A stretch of DNA of 16,379 bases from Candidatus Bipolaricaulota bacterium (GTDB lineage Bacteria; Bipolaricaulota; Bipolaricaulia; RBG-16-55-9; DRXL01): contig JANWXV010000002.1 in the NCBI GenBank assembly GCA_025057405.1, positions 1-16,379 of the forward strand. Direction: 5' to 3'. The notes under the pieces are model-generated. The model was not told the origin of the DNA, searched no databases, and saw only the letters and a list, made by a program, of their open reading frames with translations. Numbering within the stretch: position 1 is the stretch's first letter; each line of letters opens with the position of its first letter. The position numbers and the translations under genes are program-made. Shown piece by piece: positions 7,757-14,115 of the stretch.

Positions 7757-9202
7757 ATGAATATCCGTTTAGCCAGTGGGAAAGAGATCCCGATTGAAAT
7801 GCACAAGGTGCGCATCGTGCAGAAGATCCATCTGCGTTCGGTAGAGGAGCGCCTGCGCGCTCTGGAAGAGGCCGGCTATAACACGTTTCTCCTACGCACG
7901 CGCGACATCTTTCTCGATATGCTGACCGACAGCGGCGTCAACGCCATGAGCGACAATCAATTAGCCGGGATGATGGTCGCCGACGACGCCTACGCCGGCG
8001 GCGAGAGCTACTATCGCCTGGTGGACGCTGTCCAAGAGGTCTTCGGCTACAAATATGTGCTACCCGCGCACCAGGGGCGCGCAGCCGAGCATTTAATAGA
8101 CAAAGTCTTTCTCAAGGCCGGCCAGGTCGTCCCCACGAATTATCACTTCACCACGACGCGCGCGCACATCGAGATCTTGGGCGGCACCATGCTCGAAATC
8201 TACGCCGACGAAGCTCTGAATACCCAGAGCACCCACCCCTTCAAGGGCAATATAGATATTCAGAAGCTCCAAGAGGTCATCAAGAAATACGGGCCGGAGA
8301 AGATCGCCTACGTGCGCATGGAAGCAACGACGAATCTCTTGGGCGGGCAGCCGTTCTCGCTCGAAAACATGCGCCAAGTCCGGCAGATTTGCAACAAGCA
8401 CGGGCTGTTACTCGTGCTCGATGGCAGCCTCATCGGCGAGAACGCTTATCTCATTCGGCAGCGCGAGCCGGGCTACGCTCACAAGAGCGTCGCCGAAATT
8501 ATCAAAGAGATGTGCTCGCTTGCAGATATCTACTATATGAGCGCGCGCAAGAACACGAGCGTGCGCGGCGGCATGATCGCCACCAACAACGAAAAATTCT
8601 ATCTCCAACTGCGAGACTGGCTCCCCGTCTATGAGGGTTTCTTAACGTACGGGGGCATGTCGGTGAAGGAAGTCGAGGCGATGGCCATCGGGCTGCGGGA
8701 GATGGTCGCTCCCGAAGTCGCCGGCTGCGCCGTCGAACAAGTGAAGTACTTTGCCCACAGACTCTTAGAGCAGGGCGTCCCCGTGGTCACGCCGCCAGGA
8801 GGCTTGGCGTGTCACTTAGACGCCACGCGCTTCTTGCCCCATATTCCCCAAAATCAGTATCCCGCGGGGGCATTGTCAGCGGCCGTCTATCTGGCTTCGG
8901 GGATCAGAACGATGGAGCGTGGCACGATCTCCACAGACCGTGATCCCAAGACGGGCAAAGAGATCTTAGCTGATCTGGAGCTGACGCGCATCGCTGTTCC
9001 TCGACGGGTCTATACGATCTCGCACATCGAGTACGCCGTAGATCGCATCGGTTGGCTCTACAAGCATCGCGATCTGGTGGAGGGGTTGAAGTTCGTGGAG
9101 GAGCCGCCGGTGTTGCGCTTCTTCTTCGGCAAGCTCACGGCTCTAGAGAATTGGGGCAAAGTGGTCTGCGACGCGTTCAAGAGAGAGTTGGGTGACTATT
9201 AG
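7757..9202 (+). CDS. Tyrosine phenol-lyase/tryptophanase-family beta-eliminating lyase
   Basis: Cytoplasmic PLP enzyme of 481 residues. Family members split tyrosine to phenol, or tryptophan to indole, plus pyruvate and ammonia. It resembles tyrosine phenol-lyase (TPL) over its whole length. Matching landmarks (Citrobacter TPL numbering recalled) are Y79 (Y71), R108 in HQGR (R100), T132 in FTTT (T124), N193 in TTNLLGGQP (N185), D222 (D214), PLP lysine K265 (K257) and R388 in MERG (R381). T124 and R381 are the residues that separate TPL from tryptophanase, so TPL-like is favoured. Oddities: the arginine that contacts the PLP 3'-oxygen (R217) is L225, and the SGKKD motif reads SARKN. Substrate is therefore open; cysteine or another beta-substituted amino acid is possible. 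AAAGGAGG lies about 10 bases before the ATG. It shares its strand with the beta-oxidation pair. Confidence 0.85.
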   Translation: MNIRLASGKEIPIEMHKVRIVQKIHLRSVEERLRALEEAGYNTFLLRTRDIFLDMLTDSGVNAMSDNQLAGMMVADDAYAGGESYYRLVDAVQEVFGYKYVLPAHQGRAAEHLIDKVFLKAGQVVPTNYHFTTTRAHIEILGGTMLEIYADEALNTQSTHPFKGNIDIQKLQEVIKKYGPEKIAYVRMEATTNLLGGQPFSLENMRQVRQICNKHGLLLVLDGSLIGENAYLIRQREPGYAHKSVAEIIKEMCSLADIYYMSARKNTSVRGGMIATNNEKFYLQLRDWLPVYEGFLTYGGMSVKEVEAMAIGLREMVAPEVAGCAVEQVKYFAHRLLEQGVPVVTPPGGLACHLDATRFLPHIPQNQYPAGALSAAVYLASGIRTMERGTISTDRDPKTGKEILADLELTRIAVPRRVYTISHIEYAVDRIGWLYKHRDLVEGLKFVEEPPVLRFFFGKLTALENWGKVVCDAFKRELGDY

Positions 9203-9211
9203 GAGGGCTTG

Positions 9212-10519
9212 ATGAAACGCCTCTGGATGCTAATGATAGCTCTGAGCGTTCTCATCGCCTCGGCTCCGGTTCTCCCGCAGATCACCGGTCAGGTCATCGT
9301 AAGAGTCACGCTCGACGGCCAGCCCACCGATGCGTTGATCTTCGCCAGAGATCGCTTTGGCAAGCTCTTTATCGCCTATACGGACTTGAAAGAGATCGGT
9401 CTAGCTCGGCTGACGTTGCCTCAAGAGCGCTATACTCTGATCGTGGATCACGGAGCGGGCTTTACGGTGAAACCCTTCGCGCAAGAGATCACCGTGCAGA
9501 TAGGCCAGACGCTCTCCGTGACGGCTGCCCTGCAGCGCGCGTTTTCACCCGCGCGAGAATGGGGCTACTATTCGGCAGACCTGCACGCCCACAGCACCGC
9601 GAGTCCCGATGGGCACACCCCCATCGAGCAGTTGGTGCTCGTGCAGCTCGCGGCGGACTTAGACTTAGTCTTCATCAGCGACCACGAGACGATTGCCGGG
9701 CACGAGCTGTTCGCGAAGACTGCGCAAGCCCGCGGCGCTCCGTCAATCTTGAGCGAGGAGATCACAACCCCCCAGGGGCACTGGAACGCTTACCCCTTAA
9801 AGTGCGCCGTCACCTACGCTCCCGGCAAGACCCCCAAAGACTATTTCGCCCAAGCGCGTGCCTGTGGCGCTCAGGTCATTCAGGCCAATCATCCCGCGGG
9901 GGTGGGGGATTACTTCGCTCTGCTGGGCACGGAGCTTTTTGACGACTCCTTCGATGCCGTCGAGATCTTTAACGGCGAGTTCGATCAAGGCGATGCCAGA
10001 GCCATTGAGTATCTTTTTAGATTCTGGAACGAGGGCCGACGCTATGTGGCCGTGGGCACCAGCGACGATCACGATTGGCTGGATTTTCGTCCCGGTCAGG
10101 AGCGCTACGGCCGTCCGCGAACGTACGTGCGCGTGGAAGGCGAGCTGACGGCCGACAAATGGATCGCGGCGCTCAAAGCCGGGCGCGCGTTTGCGACCTA
10201 TGGCCCGTTGGTGAATTTCACAGCCCAAGAGGGGAGAGCCTTCCCCGGCGACACCGTGACTCTCGCGCGCGGGCAGGAGATCGCGTTGAGAGCCGAGGTG
10301 CTCGTGGTGCCCCGTGAAGCAGCACAAGAGCGCGTCTTGCAATCAGCACAGATCATCAAGAACGGCAGGGTGTTACGTGCGTTTAGTCTCAGCGAAGATC
10401 GGGCTGTGATCACCCTGACGGATAGGCCCACAGAGCAGAGTTGGTACCTCGTGCGTGTGATAGCTGAAGATGGCGATCAAGCCTATACGAACCCCATCTG
10501 GGTAGAGGTGCGCCTGTGA
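9212..10519 (+). CDS. Secreted PHP-domain metallohydrolase, CehA/McbA-like
   Basis: Probable exported metal-dependent hydrolase of 435 residues. The N-terminus is a signal peptide (KR, then a hydrophobic run LWMLMIALSVLIASA), with cleavage around residues 18-25. Residues of about 25-115 look like a small all-beta, carboxypeptidase-regulatory-like domain. The PHP domain (about 120-300) carries the metal ligands DLHAH (H125, H127), SDHE (D157, H158), the acidic EE before GHW (H190), NHP (H227) and SDDHD (D285, H287). The C-terminal 130 residues look beta-rich. CehA and McbA cleave carbamate or amide pesticides, but most homologues have unknown substrates. A TTG at 9209 is in frame, but the ATG at 9212 has better spacing to AGGAGGG (9201-9207). 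The gene begins 9 bases after the lyase gene, so co-transcription is likely. Confidence 0.85.
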   Translation: MKRLWMLMIALSVLIASAPVLPQITGQVIVRVTLDGQPTDALIFARDRFGKLFIAYTDLKEIGLARLTLPQERYTLIVDHGAGFTVKPFAQEITVQIGQTLSVTAALQRAFSPAREWGYYSADLHAHSTASPDGHTPIEQLVLVQLAADLDLVFISDHETIAGHELFAKTAQARGAPSILSEEITTPQGHWNAYPLKCAVTYAPGKTPKDYFAQARACGAQVIQANHPAGVGDYFALLGTELFDDSFDAVEIFNGEFDQGDARAIEYLFRFWNEGRRYVAVGTSDDHDWLDFRPGQERYGRPRTYVRVEGELTADKWIAALKAGRAFATYGPLVNFTAQEGRAFPGDTVTLARGQEIALRAEVLVVPREAAQERVLQSAQIIKNGRVLRAFSLSEDRAVITLTDRPTEQSWYLVRVIAEDGDQAYTNPIWVEVRL

Positions 10520-10541
10520 GAATCGAGCGAAGGAGAGTTCT

Positions 10542-10994
10542 ATGAGAGTAGGGCCAGTCAGCCAAGAGAAGAGTGCTGCGTTGATCCCGCTCTTGCAAAG
10601 AGTCCAAGCGGAGCAGGGCTATCTGTCACGGGAAGCCCTGCGGGAGATCGCGCGCGAGCTGCGCATCCCGGAGAGCAAAGTCTATGGCGTTGCGACGTTC
10701 TACGCGCAGTTCAAGCTGACGCGCCAAGGGCGACACTCGCTCAAAGTCTGTCAAGGCACGGCGTGCCACGTCAAGGGTGCGCCACGGCTCTTGCGGACGG
10801 TGGAAGCCGAGCTGGGCATCCAGCCTGGGGGAGCTACTCCAGATTTTCAGTTCAGCTTGGAGCGGGTCGCGTGCTTTGGCTCATGCGCTCTCGCTCCGGT
10901 GATCGTGCTGGACGAGCGCGTCTACGCCAAGATGACACCTCCCAAGGCCAAGGAGTTGCTGAGCAGATATGGCAGATCTCGCGAAGCTTCGTGA
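10542..10994 (+). CDS. nuoE: NuoE-like [2Fe-2S] subunit of the formate dehydrogenase complex
   Basis: Small electron-transfer subunit of 150 residues with a thioredoxin-like fold. An N-terminal helical region (about 10-60, with GYLSREALREIA and YGVATFYAQF) is typical of NuoE, HoxE and HydC. The [2Fe-2S] ligands are C70 and C75 in CQGTAC and C111 and C115 in CFGSC, the standard spacing. AAGGAG lies 6 bases before the ATG. It begins 22 bases after the PHP gene and overlaps the next gene by 26 bases, indicating translational coupling with the NuoF-like subunit. With that subunit and the downstream catalytic subunit it makes a HydABC-like soluble trimer rather than respiratory complex I, since no other nuo genes are present. 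Confidence 0.94.
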   Translation: MRVGPVSQEKSAALIPLLQRVQAEQGYLSREALREIARELRIPESKVYGVATFYAQFKLTRQGRHSLKVCQGTACHVKGAPRLLRTVEAELGIQPGGATPDFQFSLERVACFGSCALAPVIVLDERVYAKMTPPKAKELLSRYGRSREAS

Positions 10995-13900
10995 GCAGGC
11001 GCTGCGGGAATGGGAGGCACTCCAGAAGGGTGAGAAGCCTCAGATGATCGTAGGTGCGGGGACGTGTGGGCGCGCCGCAGGTGCGTCAGAGGTGCTCGAC
11101 GCGATCCGAAAAGAACTCGCTCGCTCTCGTATTGACGCTCTCGTGCGGGAAGTTGGGTGCATGGGGCTGTGCTGGGCTGAAGTCTTAGTAGAGATCGCCA
11201 AGCCGGGGCGGCCTCGCATCTATTACAAAAATGTCACGCCAGAGATCGCTTCCCAGCTCGTTGACGATTATCTCGTTCAAGACGATCCGAGGCCCGATCT
11301 GGCGCTGGGCACCATCGGCGATGGCCCAGTTGCCGGCATCCCCAAGCTGAGCGAACTCCCGTTAATGACCTCCCAGCGACGGCTTGCTTTAGCTCGCTGC
11401 GGCCAGATCAACCCGGAGAGCCTCTATGAGTACATCGCTACCGAGGGGTACGCTGGCTTAGCGAAGGCTTTAGGGATGCAGCCGGAAGCCGTGATTGACG
11501 AAGTGAAGCGCTCCGGCTTGCGCGGACGCGGCGGCGCGGGCTTTCCTACAGGAGTCAAGTGGGAACTCTGTCGCAAGGCTCCAGGAGATGAGAAGTATAT
11601 CATCTGCAACGCCGACGAAGGCGACCCTGGGGCCTTTCAAGACCGCGCGATCTTGGAGGGCGACCCCCACACGGTCCTCGAGGGGATGATCATCGCAGGC
11701 TACGCTATCGGCGCGAAGAAGGGCTATATCTACGTCCGAGCCGAGTACCCCTTAGCCGTAGAGCGCCTGCGCTGTGCTTTGGGGCAAGCGTATGAGCACG
11801 GGCTACTGGGGAAGAATATCTTAAACAGCGGCTTCGATTTTGATATTGAAATTTTTGAAGGGGCTGGGGCCTTCGTCTGTGGGGAAGAGACGGCGTTGAT
11901 CGCGTCTATCGAGGGCAAGCGAGGAATGCCGCGCACTCGCCCGCCCTACCCCGTGCAGTCAGGGCTATGGGGCAGACCGACGAGTATCAATAACGTCAAG
12001 AGCTTCGCAAACGTTCCCCTTATTATTCGTCACGGAGCGGCGTGGTACTCCCAGATCGGGACCGAGAGGAGCAAGGGCACGGCGATCTTCTCCCTCACGG
12101 GCAAGGTCAACAACTGCGGGCTGGTTGAAGTCCCCATGGGCACGACGCTCGCTCAGATTATTTACGAGATCGGCGGGGGTGTCCCCGGCGGGAAGCGCCT
12201 GAAGGCGGTGCAAACGGGTGGGCCTTCTGGAGGCTGCATCCCCGCTCATTTAATGAACACCCCCGTAGATTTCGATTCGCTCACGGCGCTCGGCTCGATG
12301 ATGGGGTCGGGGGGCATGGTCGTCATGGACGAAGATACGTGTATGATTGATATCGCTCGCTACTTTTTGGACTTCACGCAAAAAGAATCGTGCGGCAAGT
12401 GTGCGCCCTGTAGGCTGGGCACCAAGCAGATGCTCAGCATTTTAGAGAGAATCACGCAAGGGCAAGGGCAGATGGAGGACTTGGCTCGCTTGGAGCATCT
12501 CGCGAAATCTGTGAAAGCCGGCTCGCTCTGTGGCCTAGGTCAAACGGCTCCCAACCCCGTCCTGACGACCTTGCGCTACTTTCGTGAAGAGTACGAAGAG
12601 CATATCAAATACAAGCGCTGTCGCGCGGCGGTTTGTAAGGGCTTAGTGAAAGCCCCGTGCAGCCACACCTGCCCCGCGGAGATCGACGTGCCGCGCTATG
12701 TCAGACTGATTGCGGCGGGGCGCTTCGCGGAGGCTCACGCGGTCATCCGCGAGAGGATCCCCTTCCCGTGGGTTTGCGGGTTGGTCTGCTTCCATCCATG
12801 TGAAGCGAAGTGTCGCCGTGCCCTCGTGGACGAAGCGATTGCCATCCGAGCGCTCAAGCGCGCGGCAGCCGAGCGCGACGACGGGCGCTGGAAGCTCTAC
12901 GTCAAGCGCAGCTTCTCTACGGGCAAGCGCGTGGCGATTGTCGGCAGCGGCCCCGCGGGCTTGACCGCCGCGTACTATCTGGCGCGCAAAGGCCACGCTG
13001 TTACGATCTTTGAGGCGTTTGAGAAGCCCGGCGGCATGATGCGCTACGGCATCCCCGAATATCGTCTGCCCCATGATATTCTCGACGCGGAGATCTCCGA
13101 GATCGAAGCCCTCGGGGTCGAGATCCTCACGGGGACGAAGATCGAATCGTTCGAGCAGTTGGCCGAGTTCGACGCGGTCTTTCTCGCGCTCGGTGCGCAT
13201 CGTGGGATGAAGCTGGGCATCCCTGGAGAAGACGAAGTCGGGGTGCTCGATTGCATTGATTTTCTGAGAAGGGTGAAGTTGGGCTATCGTGTGGAGCTGG
13301 GCGAGCGTGTCGCGGTCATCGGCGGAGGGAACGCTGCTATAGATGCAGCGCGCACGGCGCTGCGCCTAGGAGCCAAGACGACAGTGCCCGCCTCCGACGC
13401 TGACCAAGAAGTCCTAGACGCGTCACGAATGGCGCGACGCTTGGGCGCTAAAGACGTGCGCATTATTTACAGAAGAAGCTCTACAGAGATGCCCGCCAGC
13501 CCCGAAGAAGTCCGCGAAGCGCTCGCTGAGGGCGTGCAGATTGAGTTTCTCACGGCTCCCGTCAAGATGACCAGAGAGAACGGCTCTATCAGATTAGATT
13601 GTGTGCGCATGAGGCTCGGCCCGGTAGATGCCAGCGGGCGACGACGCCCCGAACCCATCCCCCATAGTGAGTTCAGTCTCTCTGTTGACCGGGTCATCTC
13701 AGCGATTGGCGAAGCCCCTGAGATCCCAGAGGGTTTTGGGCTGAGACAGACGAAATGGAACACGCTTGTCGTAGATCCCGATACGCTGATGACCGAGCGT
13801 CCGGGGGTCTTCGCCGGGGGCGACGTCGTGACCGGGCCAGCGTCGGTCATCGAAGCGATTGCTGCTGGACGGCGAGTTGCAAGCTCTATAGATATCTATC

Positions 13901-14115
13901 TCGGCGGCGACGGCGACATCTCCGAGAGGCTCCTTGATCCTGAAGAAGATGCGCCCTTCGAGCTTGAAGAGGGCGAGCGCCCTCGTGTGCCCATTCGCGC
14001 TCTCAGAACTCAAGAGCGCCTGGGAGGCTTTCGTGAAGTCGAGCTTGGCTATACAGCCGAAGAGGCGATCTCTGAAGCACGACGCTGCTTGATGTGCGAC
14101 CTGGAGGAGCGATGA
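10969..14115 (+). CDS. nuoF: NuoF-GltD/NfnB fusion: NAD(P)H-flavin subunit of formate dehydrogenase
   Basis: Diaphorase subunit of 1048 residues with two flavoprotein halves. Residues 25-100 form a thioredoxin-like [2Fe-2S]-type domain with only three visible cysteines (C33, C64, C68). Residues of about 150-545 are NuoF: FMN/NADH motif GRGGAGFPTG near 185-194, NADEGDPGAF, an SLBB-like region, and [4Fe-4S] ligands C475, C478, C481 and C521. Residues 551-615 have eight cysteines (551, 556, 564, 568, 603, 607, 611, 615), the two-cluster N-terminal domain of GltD, NfnB and dihydropyrimidine dehydrogenase. Residues 655-1030 are the FAD/NAD(P)H oxidoreductase: GSGPAG at 659-664, GGGNAA from 785, and a C-terminal GVFAGGDVVTG. 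A 25-residue duplication-like insert interrupts the second nucleotide domain. The ATG at 10969 gives the usual N-terminal helix; its AAGGAG is 13 bases away. It overlaps the next gene by 4 bases. Confidence 0.94.
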   Translation: MADLAKLREQALREWEALQKGEKPQMIVGAGTCGRAAGASEVLDAIRKELARSRIDALVREVGCMGLCWAEVLVEIAKPGRPRIYYKNVTPEIASQLVDDYLVQDDPRPDLALGTIGDGPVAGIPKLSELPLMTSQRRLALARCGQINPESLYEYIATEGYAGLAKALGMQPEAVIDEVKRSGLRGRGGAGFPTGVKWELCRKAPGDEKYIICNADEGDPGAFQDRAILEGDPHTVLEGMIIAGYAIGAKKGYIYVRAEYPLAVERLRCALGQAYEHGLLGKNILNSGFDFDIEIFEGAGAFVCGEETALIASIEGKRGMPRTRPPYPVQSGLWGRPTSINNVKSFANVPLIIRHGAAWYSQIGTERSKGTAIFSLTGKVNNCGLVEVPMGTTLAQIIYEIGGGVPGGKRLKAVQTGGPSGGCIPAHLMNTPVDFDSLTALGSMMGSGGMVVMDEDTCMIDIARYFLDFTQKESCGKCAPCRLGTKQMLSILERITQGQGQMEDLARLEHLAKSVKAGSLCGLGQTAPNPVLTTLRYFREEYEEHIKYKRCRAAVCKGLVKAPCSHTCPAEIDVPRYVRLIAAGRFAEAHAVIRERIPFPWVCGLVCFHPCEAKCRRALVDEAIAIRALKRAAAERDDGRWKLYVKRSFSTGKRVAIVGSGPAGLTAAYYLARKGHAVTIFEAFEKPGGMMRYGIPEYRLPHDILDAEISEIEALGVEILTGTKIESFEQLAEFDAVFLALGAHRGMKLGIPGEDEVGVLDCIDFLRRVKLGYRVELGERVAVIGGGNAAIDAARTALRLGAKTTVPASDADQEVLDASRMARRLGAKDVRIIYRRSSTEMPASPEEVREALAEGVQIEFLTAPVKMTRENGSIRLDCVRMRLGPVDASGRRRPEPIPHSEFSLSVDRVISAIGEAPEIPEGFGLRQTKWNTLVVDPDTLMTERPGVFAGGDVVTGPASVIEAIAAGRRVASSIDIYLGGDGDISERLLDPEEDAPFELEEGERPRVPIRALRTQERLGGFREVELGYTAEEAISEARRCLMCDLEER
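13342..13452 (+). repeat. Internal 12-residue duplication with 25-residue offset in the fusion subunit
   Basis: Residues 792-803 (DAARTALRLGAK) and 817-828 (DASRMARRLGAK) agree at nine of twelve positions, and both follow the pattern of the helix after GGGNxAxD. Related GltD-type enzymes normally pass directly from one such helix to the YRR strand. Codons differ between the copies, so the duplication is old or convergent. The frame is intact across it. Confidence 0.5.

Noticed and set aside
10969..10994. Suspected frameshift splitting a NuoE-NuoF fusion
   Set aside because: Both proteins have complete, typical termini; the 26-base overlap fits translational coupling, not a broken fusion.
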